DNA of 16,195 nucleotides, taken from JBLNCE01 sp050260415 (GTDB lineage Bacteria; Bacillota; UBA4882; JAAYXC01). The translations under genes and the position numbers were made by a program. The stretch spans positions 1-16,195 of the forward strand of contig JBLNCE010000145.1 of assembly GCA_050260415.1 (NCBI GenBank), in the 5' to 3' direction. The notes under the pieces were generated by a model. The model was not told where the DNA came from. It made no database searches and saw only the letters and a program-made list of their open reading frames with translations. This document shows positions 1 to 6,304 of this stretch, piece by piece. Each line of letters begins with the position of its first letter. Position 1 is the first letter of the stretch.

Positions 1-34
1 CCGGTGAAGACATCTAGGCCGTTTGGGAGGCTTA

Positions 35-1225
35 TCAGGCCCGGGCGCCCTTGAGCGACCGGATGAGTTCCGGAATCACCTCGAGGGCATCGCCGACGAT
101 GCCGAAGGTGGCGACCTTGAAGATCGGCGCTTCAGGGTTCTTATTAATGGCAATGATGACATCCGATGATTGCATGCCCGCCAGATGCTGGACGGCGCCG
201 TGAATGCCGCAGGCAATGTAGATCTTTGGTCGGACCGTCTTCCCTGTCTGCCCCACCTGATGCGGGTAGGAGATCCAGCCCGCATCCACCACCGCGCGCG
301 AAGCCCCCACCGTGGCGCCCAATGTATCCGCCAATTCCTTGACCAGGCAGAGATTCTTCGGGTCGCCCATTCCCCGCCCGGCGGAAACGATGATATTCGC
401 CTCGGTCAGATTGATCTTTTCCCCTTCGGCCGGCAACACCTCAAGGATCTTGGCGCGAAGATCGAAAACCGTCTTCGAGAGATCCCACCGGATAAGCTCG
501 CCGGTGCGCGTCCCGTCCTTCGCCAGGGGGCAGAAAACCCGCGGCCTGACGGTCGCCATCTGCGGCCGGTGATTCGGGCAGAGAATAGTCGCCATGACGT
601 TGCCGCCAAAGGCCGGCCGGGTCTGGTGGAGATCGCCGGTCGCTGGATCGGCTTCGAGCCCCGTGCAGTCGGCGGTCAGACCGGTGCCCAGCCGCGCGGC
701 CACCCGCGGCGCCAGGGAACGGCCGAGGGCGGTAGCCCCCAATAGGATCATATTGGGCCGTTCGGCGCGCGCCAGATCCACAAGGACCTGCGTATAGGGA
801 TCCTCGGTAAAGTCCCGTAATGCTTCATGTTCCGCCAGGTAAACCCGGTCGGCGCCGAAAGCGAACAGTTCCTTGGCCAGGTGTTCCACGCCTTGGCCTA
901 GCAAGACCGCGGCCAGCGGTTGCTTCACGGTCTCGGCCAATTGCCTGCCTTCACCCAGCAGTTCAAGGGCGACGTCGGCCAGATGTCCGTGACGCTGCTC
1001 GGCATATACCCAGACGCCGGTATAAGCGCCCTTGTCCACCGCCGGACCCGCCTCACGCCGCAGCTCGATGGCGTTGAATTTGCAGACCGGCACGCAAGCG
1101 CCGCAGAGGTTGCATGCCTCGCCGATGGCCGCCTTGCGCTCCGTGACCGCGATCGCGCCGAATGGGCACGCCGGCACGCAGAGTTTGCAGCCAATACATT
1201 TGTCGGTAAGAACGGAGATGCCCAT
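35..1225 (-). CDS. etfA: Electron transfer flavoprotein alpha subunit with N-terminal 2[4Fe-4S] ferredoxin domain
   Basis: EtfA binds FAD and, with EtfB, shuttles electrons to or from an acyl-CoA dehydrogenase in the cytoplasm. The 396-residue product starts MGISVLTDKCIGCK. Residues 1-58 hold two ferredoxin-type cluster motifs, CIGCKLCVPACP and CNLCGACVPVCK, enough for two [4Fe-4S] clusters. The ETF domain follows at about 65-250. The FAD domain at about 270-390 shows SAGRGMG, GASR, the VGQTGKTVRP segment and GAVQHLAGM, then INKNPEAPIF. Classical EtfA lacks the ferredoxin domain; it is known in CarE of the Acetobacterium caffeyl-CoA reductase. An upstream in-frame start would add eight residues, but AGGAGG (minus strand of 1232-1237) lies six bases before the ATG at 1225 and decides the start. 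The residue usually Ser in GISGAxQH is His342 here. It is the last gene of the acyl-CoA dehydrogenase–etfB–etfA run; the 34 bases beyond its stop hold no recognisable terminator. Confidence 0.95.
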   Translation of the reverse strand: MGISVLTDKCIGCKLCVPACPFGAIAVTERKAAIGEACNLCGACVPVCKFNAIELRREAGPAVDKGAYTGVWVYAEQRHGHLADVALELLGEGRQLAETVKQPLAAVLLGQGVEHLAKELFAFGADRVYLAEHEALRDFTEDPYTQVLVDLARAERPNMILLGATALGRSLAPRVAARLGTGLTADCTGLEADPATGDLHQTRPAFGGNVMATILCPNHRPQMATVRPRVFCPLAKDGTRTGELIRWDLSKTVFDLRAKILEVLPAEGEKINLTEANIIVSAGRGMGDPKNLCLVKELADTLGATVGASRAVVDAGWISYPHQVGQTGKTVRPKIYIACGIHGAVQHLAGMQSSDVIIAINKNPEAPIFKVATFGIVGDALEVIPELIRSLKGARA

Positions 1226-1260
1226 CAGAAGCCTCCTGCACTTGTTCAAATATAACGCGG

Positions 1261-1288
1261 TTCGTCACTGGTCGCTCGTGGCTCGTGG
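1261..1288. repeat. Degenerate tandem 7-bp repeat between etfB and etfA
   Basis: Four consecutive 7-base units can be read as TTCGTCA, CTGGTCG, CTCGTGG, CTCGTGG; the last two are identical. The array fills part of the 116-base gap between etfB and etfA. It does not code for a recognisable peptide and has no terminator-like T-run. Similar 7-base periodicity appears in two other gaps of this window. Confidence 0.5.
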
Positions 1289-1341
1289 AACGGGCTTGGG
1301 TATTCTTCCCTTTTTCGCGCCTGTAAAGGCAAGTGTGCCGG

Positions 1342-2130
1342 CTAGACCACGCCTAGCCCCCTCAGCTTTGCGACCAGCACCGCCGCCTGCTCACCGGCGG
1401 AGCCTTCGATCATTTCCGCGGTAACTTCATGCTGCGGATAGAAGATCTTCCGCACCTGCGTGGGCGAGCCTTTGAGTCCGAGCCTGGCGGGGTCCGCGGC
1501 CAGGTCGGCCGCGTTCCAGATCGGAATCTCCGCTTTCTTGGCCCGCATCTGTCCTTTGATCCCGGGAAGCCGGGGCTCGTTGATCTCCTTGATCACGGTC
1601 AAGAGCGCTGGCATGGGCAGGGATAAGCGCTCGTAGCCGTCGTCGGTCATACGTTCGACGATTATTTCCCTTTCGCTGATTTCGTTGACCTTCCGCACGT
1701 ACGTGACATGGGGCCAACCAAGGTTTTCCGCGATCTCCGGACCCACCTGGGCTGTGTCACCGTCGATCGCCTGCTTGCCGCAGAGGATCAGGCCGACGTC
1801 GCCGATCTTTTGGATCGCGGCCGCCAGGGTATAGGCCGTGGCCAACGTATCCGCACCGGCAAAGGCACGGTCCGACAGAAGCACGGCTTCGTCCGCGCCC
1901 ATGGCGATCGCTTCCCGCATGGACTCGACCGCCTGCGGCGGCCCCATGGACAGCGCCACGACCGTGCCGCCGCCCATGCGCTCCTTGAGCCGCAAAGCTT
2001 CCTCGATGGCATAGAGGTCGAACGGATTGATCTCGTTCGGGATGCCTTCGCGAATAAGGGTGTTCGTTTCCGGGTTGATCTTGACCTCAGTCGTGCCAGG
2101 CACTTGCTTGATGCAGACGACGATCTTCAA
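1342..2130 (-). CDS. etfB: Electron transfer flavoprotein beta subunit, bifurcating-type signature
   Basis: EtfB pairs with EtfA and in bifurcating Etfs carries the second FAD, where NADH is oxidised. The 262-residue product opens MKIVVCIKQVPGTTEVKI, the standard EtfB N-terminus, so translation must begin at the TTG at 2130; a GGGGG run about ten bases upstream is the only ribosome-site candidate. Residues 88-106 (DRAFAGADTLATAYTL) and 123-131 (DGDTAQVGP), followed by EIAENLG, match what is known of bifurcating EtfBs and differ from FixA and from the human-type sequence. The C-terminal half keeps the LPALLTV-like strand (residues 171-180) and the KIFYP segment. The gene sits 64 bases after the acyl-CoA dehydrogenase stop and 116 bases before etfA. 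Identification as EtfB is secure; bifurcation is an inference from the motif and from the ferredoxin domain on its partner. Confidence 0.95.
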   Translation of the reverse strand: MKIVVCIKQVPGTTEVKINPETNTLIREGIPNEINPFDLYAIEEALRLKERMGGGTVVALSMGPPQAVESMREAIAMGADEAVLLSDRAFAGADTLATAYTLAAAIQKIGDVGLILCGKQAIDGDTAQVGPEIAENLGWPHVTYVRKVNEISEREIIVERMTDDGYERLSLPMPALLTVIKEINEPRLPGIKGQMRAKKAEIPIWNAADLAADPARLGLKGSPTQVRKIFYPQHEVTAEMIEGSAGEQAAVLVAKLRGLGVV

Positions 2131-2156
2131 AAATAACGCCCCCGACGATAAAGCTT

Positions 2157-2191
2157 AGTCTTGAGTTATGAGTGTTCAAGCCTCATAACTG
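2157..2191. repeat. Intergenic hairpin and degenerate 7-bp repeats between the acyl-CoA dehydrogenase gene and etfB
   Basis: Positions 2164-2172 and 2182-2190 form a perfect 9-bp inverted repeat (AGTTATGAG/CTCATAACT) with a 9-base loop. The same stretch reads as 7-base units AGTCTTG, AGTTATG, AGTGTTC at 2157-2177. On the transcribed minus strand no T-run follows the stem, so it is not a classical terminator. It may be an mRNA processing or stability hairpin between two co-transcribed genes. Confidence 0.6.
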
Positions 2192-2194
2192 TAC

Positions 2195-3352
2195 TTATTT
2201 CTTCCCCGCGTACTGTTTGATTAGTTCAAGGGCGATGACATTGCGCTGGATTTGGTTGGTGCCCTCGTAGATCTGGGTGATCTTGGCATCGCGCATCATC
2301 TTCTCGACCGGGTAATCGCGCATATAGCCGTAGCCGCCGAGAACCTGCACGGCATCGGTCGTCACTCTCATGGCCACATCCGAGGAGAAGACCTTGGCCA
2401 TGGCGGCCTCCTTGCTGAAGTCCTTGGCGCCGGAATCCACCATGCGCGCCGTGGCGTAGACCAAAGCGCGCGCCGCTTCCACCTGCGTGGCCATGTCGGC
2501 CAGCATGTGCTGGACGGCCTGGAACGAAGAGATCGCCGCGCCAAATTGATGGCGCTCGCGCGCGTATTTGACGGCCACTTCCAAGGCGCCCTGGGCGATG
2601 CCAATGGCTTGTCCGCCTATACCGGGCCGGGTACGATCGAGGGTCTTCATCGCCACGATGAAACCCATGCCTTCCCGGCCGAGAATATTGGCCTTTGGCA
2701 CGCGGCAGTCCGTAAAGACCAATTCCCGCGTGGCGGAGGCCCGGATACCCATCTTCTTCTCTTTCTTGCCGAAGGTGAAGCCGGGAGTGCCTTTCTCCAC
2801 GATGAAAGCCGTGGCGCCGCGCGCGCCCTTGCTGCGATCGGTCATGGCGATGACGGTATAGACCTCGGCCTCGCCGCCGTTGGTGATCCATTGCTTGGTC
2901 CCGTTGAGCACGTAGCTGTCCCCGTCGAGCACGGCTGTGGTTTCGATTCCTCCCGCGTCGCTGCCGGCGTTGGCCTCGGTCAGGCCAAAGGCCGCCAGGC
3001 GTTTTCCAGCCGCGATATCGGGCAGATAACGCTTCTTCTGCTCCTCGGTGCCGAACATGAGAATGGGAAAGGTGCCGAGGCCGGTGGCCGCGTAGCTTAC
3101 CGCCACGCCGCTGCAAGCCCGGCTGAGTTCCTCCACGACCAGGACTTGTTCGAAGACGCCCCCGCCCAGGCCGCCGTACTCCTCCGGAATATAGACGCCG
3201 CAAAGATCGGCTTCCGCCAGAACCTTCATGAGCTCCCAGGGGAACTCTTCCTTCTCGTCAAGTTCCGCCGCGACCGGTGCGACCCGCTCGTCAGCGATTC
3301 TCCTGGCCAAGTCTTTGATCATCCGCTGTTCTTCCGTCAGAAAGTACTCCAC
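2195..3352 (-). CDS. Acyl-CoA dehydrogenase (short-chain/butyryl-CoA dehydrogenase type)
   Basis: This is an FAD-dependent enzyme that interconverts acyl-CoA and 2-enoyl-CoA with electrons passing through Etf. With the GTG start at 3352 the product is 385 residues (MEYFLTEEQRMIKD...), the normal family length. It shows FGLTEANAGSDAG (about 122-134), the QWITNGGEA flavin segment, RHQFGAAISSFQAVQ, QVLGGYGYMRDYPVE, and the catalytic-base motif IYEGTNQIQR, with Glu363 in the position used by short-chain enzymes. An in-frame TTG at 3430 would add 26 residues (start LDAPLEKGPERSASN) with no family resemblance; AAGGA and GGTGG before the GTG favour the shorter form, but the long form is not excluded. 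It is the first gene of the operon with etfB and etfA. The substrate could be butyryl-, caffeyl-like or another acyl-CoA; the sequence alone does not say. Confidence 0.93.
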   Translation of the reverse strand: MEYFLTEEQRMIKDLARRIADERVAPVAAELDEKEEFPWELMKVLAEADLCGVYIPEEYGGLGGGVFEQVLVVEELSRACSGVAVSYAATGLGTFPILMFGTEEQKKRYLPDIAAGKRLAAFGLTEANAGSDAGGIETTAVLDGDSYVLNGTKQWITNGGEAEVYTVIAMTDRSKGARGATAFIVEKGTPGFTFGKKEKKMGIRASATRELVFTDCRVPKANILGREGMGFIVAMKTLDRTRPGIGGQAIGIAQGALEVAVKYARERHQFGAAISSFQAVQHMLADMATQVEAARALVYATARMVDSGAKDFSKEAAMAKVFSSDVAMRVTTDAVQVLGGYGYMRDYPVEKMMRDAKITQIYEGTNQIQRNVIALELIKQYAGKK

Positions 3353-3460
3353 AAGACCACCATCCTTTTTTGCTTCTGGAGTGTTCGACGCGCTGCGCTC
3401 GGGGCCTTTCTCTAGAGGCGCATCGAGCAAGACAACGCCGTTCCCTGCAAGGTTACACCT

Positions 3461-3490
3461 AGTCTAGCACAGGCAAAAAGTGCTTGTCAA
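3461..3490 (-). promoter_or_regulatory. Sigma70-type promoter for the acyl-CoA dehydrogenase–etfBA operon, with a dyad in the spacer
   Basis: On the minus strand a perfect -35 (TTGACA, 3485-3490) is followed after 18 bases by TAGACT (3461-3466, four of six consensus bases). The -35 overlaps the stop codon of gmhB. The spacer is almost filled by an inverted repeat AGCAC-N9-GTGCT (3466-3484), a possible operator. Transcription would begin near 3454, about 100 bases before the GTG start. Confidence 0.55.
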
Positions 3491-4068
3491 CCTAACCGTG
3501 GCGCCCGATCCAGGATCCACGCCACGGCCGCGGGCAGGTCTTCCGCCACATGGTCGGGCATCGGCGCGCGCCAGAGGGATCTCTCGGCCCAGAACCGGGC
3601 CCCGTGCCCCGTCAGCACGAGTATGGTGCGGCATCCCGCCCTCGCGCCGGCCTCGATATCGCTCGGTTGATCTCCGATCATGAACGACCGCCGTAAATCG
3701 AGCGCATGCTCGCCAGCGGCCTGCAAGAGCAGCCCCGGCTCCGGTTTGCGGCAGGAACAGGAACAGGCATAGGCGGGAACCGGTGCCTCGGGCAGATGCG
3801 GGCAGTAGTAGACGGCATCTAGATGCGCGCCCTCGCGCGCGAGCAGCCGGCGCATCTCCGCCAATACGGCCAGGACTGTTTCCTCCGCATAGAGCCCGCG
3901 GGCGGGACCGGCTTGATTGGTCACGAGGATAGTGGGGATACCGCGGCGGTTGAGCATCTTGACGGCTTGCGCCGCTCCGGGCAAGAGCCGCATGCGGGCC
4001 GGGTCCGCGATGTGTCCGCTCTCCTCGTTAATGGTACCATCCCGGTCAAGGAAGACCGCGGCTCGCAT
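3487..4068 (-). CDS. gmhB: D-glycero-D-manno-heptose 1,7-bisphosphate 7-phosphatase (HAD family)
   Basis: GmhB removes the 7-phosphate from heptose 1,7-bisphosphate in the cytoplasm, a step toward ADP- or GDP-heptose for lipopolysaccharide or S-layer glycan. The 193-residue product has the HAD nucleophile motif FLDRDGTIN (Asp8, Asp10), VTNQAG, and IGDQPSDIEAG (Asp133, Asp137). It also has the zinc-site pattern that marks GmhB: CPH at 89-91 and CSCSCRKPEPG starting at 102. The start at 4068 is chosen because GGAGG lies eight bases upstream; an ATG five codons earlier (4083) has no ribosome site. It follows the small cysteine protein by 46 bases and ends inside the next promoter. No other heptose genes are in the window. 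Histidinol-phosphatase-type HAD enzymes are the nearest alternative, but the zinc loop argues for GmhB. Confidence 0.88.
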   Translation of the reverse strand: MRAAVFLDRDGTINEESGHIADPARMRLLPGAAQAVKMLNRRGIPTILVTNQAGPARGLYAEETVLAVLAEMRRLLAREGAHLDAVYYCPHLPEAPVPAYACSCSCRKPEPGLLLQAAGEHALDLRRSFMIGDQPSDIEAGARAGCRTILVLTGHGARFWAERSLWRAPMPDHVAEDLPAAVAWILDRAPRLG

Positions 4069-4114
4069 CAGGGGCGCCTCCATGGTAGTCCGCGTTGCAT
4101 GACCTATCCTATGT

Positions 4115-4285
4115 TCAATGCCCGCCCGCCGGTACGATCTTTACCTTGGCGCAACGGCGCCGCAGCTTGGTTTCGGCATCGCAATAGGACGGCGCATTGC
4201 ACAGAATCACTTCATCCCCCTCTTTTTGGAGCGGGTATTTGTTGCAGGTATAAAGCTCTATCTCCCGCGGTTTGTCTTCAGCCAA
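4115..4285 (-). CDS. Uncharacterised 56-residue four-cysteine protein
   Basis: I do not recognise this protein. The frame starts at TTG (4285), seven bases after a strong ribosome site GGGAGGG (4293-4299), and runs 56 codons to TGA. The product begins LAEDKPREIELYTCNKY (first residue Met when initiated) and ends KVKIVPAGGH. Cysteines at 14, 29, 35 and 45 and charged residues throughout suggest a small soluble, perhaps metal-binding or disulfide-bonded, protein; there is no signal peptide or membrane segment. It lies between the terminator of the speB operon and gmhB, 46 bases before gmhB, and so may be co-transcribed with gmhB. The gene call rests on the good ribosome site, the sensible amino-acid composition and the gap it fills; function unknown. 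Confidence 0.6.
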   Translation of the reverse strand: MAEDKPREIELYTCNKYPLQKEGDEVILCNAPSYCDAETKLRRRCAKVKIVPAGGH

Positions 4286-4292
4286 ACCTTTA

Positions 4293-4299
4293 CCCTCCC
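4293..4299 (-). promoter_or_regulatory. Ribosome binding site of the 56-residue protein
   Basis: GGGAGGG on the minus strand, seven bases before the TTG at 4285. It is the main reason to accept this very short frame as a gene. Confidence 0.6.
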
Positions 4300-4314
4300 G
4301 GCCTGGGCGAGACG

Positions 4315-4342
4315 AAAACTAGGCGGGTCAAGGCCAGCCTAG
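4315..4342 (-). terminator. Intrinsic terminator after speB
   Basis: Minus-strand CTAGGC and GCCTAG pair (six bases, plus two further G-C pairs past one mismatch), followed directly by TTTT (4315-4318). It sits 41 bases beyond the speB stop. The T-run is short, so read-through into the small cysteine gene 30 bases later is likely; it may act as an attenuator rather than a full stop. Confidence 0.55.
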
Positions 4343-4382
4343 CAAGGAGCAAGGTGGACATCTGTAATTTAGTTCCCTGCGG

Positions 4383-5294
4383 TTACTTGAATTCCTCCTG
4401 TATGGTTCGATCGCCTTGGACGCAAACGAGACCCAACAGGGCTTCCCGGACCAAAACGGCAGCCAGAAGAGCAGTGCGCGCGGAAAGGTCGACCGCCGGC
4501 AAGACCTCGACCAGGTCGAACCCGACAACCTGCAAGGATGGGAGATAATCGAAGACGCGCAAGAGTTCCGCGCTCGTGATGCCGCCGCATTCCGGCGTGC
4601 CTGTCCCGGGCGCGTGCGCCGGGTCGACCACGTCGATATCGACGGTCACGTAGACCGGACGGGACCCGATCTCGCGTATCGCCGCCTGGACCGCGTCCAA
4701 GACGCCGCCCCGGTAGAGGTGTGTATGGTCCCTGGCGAATGCGAACTCCTCGCGATCCCCGGAACGGATCCCGAACTGAAACACGCGTCCGTCACCCAGG
4801 AGGTTCTGGGCCAGGCGCATCACCGATGCATGGGAGAGCTGCTGGCCGAGATAGCCGGGCCTGAGATCGGTGTGGGCATCGAACTGGAAGACGCAGAGAT
4901 CGGGGTAATGCCGGTGGGCCGCCCGGATCGCCGGGTACGAGACCAGATGTTCCCCCCCGAGGAGGAGGGGGAATTTCCCCGCCGCCAGCAATCCCCGGAC
5001 CGCCGTCTCGATCAGATCCAGGGCGCCGGCGGTATTCCCGAACGGGAGCACCAGGTCGCCGGCGTCGTAAAACGCCAGATCGAAGAGGGATTTGTCCCGA
5101 TAAGGACTGTACTCCTCGATGGCCTCCGAGACTTCACGGATCGACGCCGGCCCGAACCGGCTGCCCGGCCGGTAGGAGACGCTCCAATCCATCGGCGCCC
5201 CCAGGATAACCGCGCGCGCCGTCTCGTACTCCCCATTGCTCGCCAGAAAGGGGGTGCGCTGCTGCCACGGCAAGCCGAACAATTCGTCTCCCAT
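4383..5294 (-). CDS. speB: Agmatinase / N1-aminopropylagmatine ureohydrolase (arginase family)
   Basis: This is a binuclear manganese ureohydrolase that releases urea from agmatine to give putrescine, or from N1-aminopropylagmatine to give spermidine. All six metal ligands are visible in the 303-residue product: His116 in GGEH, Asp139/His141/Asp143 in DAHTD, and Asp219/Asp221 in DIDVVDP. SHAS (154-157) and PGTGTPECGGIT (229-240) are also typical. The ATG at 5294 directly follows the speE stop (TAAATG), and the ribosome site GAAGGAGG lies within the end of speE, so the two are translationally linked. The order arginine decarboxylase, speE, speB is compatible with either pathway. Agmatinase versus arginase is settled by the operon rather than by a residue I can point to. 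Confidence 0.93.
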   Translation of the reverse strand: MGDELFGLPWQQRTPFLASNGEYETARAVILGAPMDWSVSYRPGSRFGPASIREVSEAIEEYSPYRDKSLFDLAFYDAGDLVLPFGNTAGALDLIETAVRGLLAAGKFPLLLGGEHLVSYPAIRAAHRHYPDLCVFQFDAHTDLRPGYLGQQLSHASVMRLAQNLLGDGRVFQFGIRSGDREEFAFARDHTHLYRGGVLDAVQAAIREIGSRPVYVTVDIDVVDPAHAPGTGTPECGGITSAELLRVFDYLPSLQVVGFDLVEVLPAVDLSARTALLAAVLVREALLGLVCVQGDRTIQEEFK

Positions 5295-6125
5295 TTATGC
5301 CTCCTTCAAGAGGTCGGCCACGAAGGGCGGCAGGGCAAAGGCCGCGCGATGCACTTCCCGGGAGTAGTACTTGCAGGTCAGCCCGGGGAGGGCCCGTGGC
5401 TCCAAGTATGGCACCTCCCGTTCCGCCGCGAGGGTAAAGCTCCAGAGACCGCTGGGGTAGGTTGGAATACTCGCCAGGTAGAGCCAGCGGAATGGAAACG
5501 CCTCTCCGAGGCTTGCGTGCGCCCGCCCGATCAGATCCCCGTTGACAAAGGGCGATTCCGTCTGCGCCACCAGGAGTCCGCCTGGTTTGAGGGCGGCCGC
5601 GGCCATCTTGAAGAACTCGGCGCCGAACAAGCCCGCCGCCGGACCGATCGGTTCGGTGGAGTCCACCAGGATAACGTCATAAACGCCCTGATGGCGGCGG
5701 ACATGTTCCACCCCATCACCGATCGCCATCACCAGGCGGGGATCACCGAAGCCCGCGCTGAGGGTGGGCAGGAACTCGCGCGCCGTTTCGACCACCCGCG
5801 CATCGATCTCGGCCAGGACGACCCGCTCGACCGTGGCGTGTTTGAGCACCTCGCGCACGGTGCCGCCGTCTCCCCCGCCGATCACCAGCACGTGCCGGGG
5901 CGATGGGTGGATGGCCAGAGGCACGTGCGCAATCATCTCGTGGTAGACGAACTCATCCGCCTCCGTCACCATGACCATCCCGTCCAGGACAAGCATCCGC
6001 CCGTACTGTTCGGTTTCGATGATCGCCAGTTCCTGATATGGAGTTTTTTCCGCGTGAATGGTCCTTTTGACAAGGCAGGAAAGGGCCAGCGCCTTGGTTT
6101 GTTTCTCGGTGTACCAGAGTTCCAT
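5295..6125 (-). CDS. speE: Spermidine synthase (polyamine aminopropyltransferase)
   Basis: SpeE transfers the aminopropyl group of decarboxylated S-adenosylmethionine to putrescine or agmatine. The 276-residue product starts MELWYTEKQTKAL, the usual Firmicute N-terminus. It shows LVLDGMVMVTEADEFVYHEM, the nucleotide loop GGGDGG (83-88), LAEIDARVVE, and the catalytic Asp155 in DSTEPIGPA. The start at 6125 is fixed by GGGAGGT about seven bases upstream. An in-frame GTG at 6230 would add 35 residues, but they are low-complexity and come from a repeat tract, so it is rejected. It lies between the arginine decarboxylase (179-base gap) and speB (no gap). AdoMet decarboxylase (speD), needed for its co-substrate, is not in the window. 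Confidence 0.94.
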   Translation of the reverse strand: MELWYTEKQTKALALSCLVKRTIHAEKTPYQELAIIETEQYGRMLVLDGMVMVTEADEFVYHEMIAHVPLAIHPSPRHVLVIGGGDGGTVREVLKHATVERVVLAEIDARVVETAREFLPTLSAGFGDPRLVMAIGDGVEHVRRHQGVYDVILVDSTEPIGPAAGLFGAEFFKMAAAALKPGGLLVAQTESPFVNGDLIGRAHASLGEAFPFRWLYLASIPTYPSGLWSFTLAAEREVPYLEPRALPGLTCKYYSREVHRAAFALPPFVADLLKEA

Positions 6126-6188
6126 GTACGTACCTCCCTTGAGAAAGCCAGAGGGGGCGGGGGGCAAACCAACCGATCCCGCCGTACG

Positions 6189-6237
6189 CCTCTCTGGCCT
6201 CTTACCTGTTGCCTCTTGCTCATGCCTCACGTCTCGC
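6189..6237. repeat. Degenerate 7-bp tandem repeat between the arginine decarboxylase gene and speE
   Basis: Seven consecutive units of seven bases can be read here: CCTCTCT, GGCCTCT, TACCTGT, TGCCTCT, TGCTCAT, GCCTCAC, GTCTCGC, with a rough consensus TGCCTCT. The array lies in the 179-base intergenic gap. No promoter or terminator is evident in that gap. Confidence 0.5.
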
Positions 6238-6304
6238 GCCGGGGCGCACGGGTCCAGCCTCCGCGACCGGCGCGGCCCGCGGTTTTCGACGCTTGACTAA
6301 ATCG

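Noticed and set aside
1..34. Terminator or next gene after etfA
   Set aside because: Too little sequence: no clear stem with T-run, and the ATG readable at 13 on the minus strand lacks a ribosome site.
2252..3415. 387-codon plus-strand frame opposite the acyl-CoA dehydrogenase
   Set aside because: Histidine- and glycine-rich shadow of a clear enzyme gene, no ribosome site and no family resemblance.
6126..6230. N-terminal extension of SpeE from GTG at 6230
   Set aside because: The extra 35 residues are translated repeat tract, and a strong ribosome site with correct spacing precedes the ATG at 6125.
4416..6296. 626-codon open frame on the plus strand across speB and speE
   Set aside because: It is antisense to two genes with full catalytic motifs, its product is rich in Arg, Gly and Asp without any domain, and the length is explained by high GC suppressing stops.
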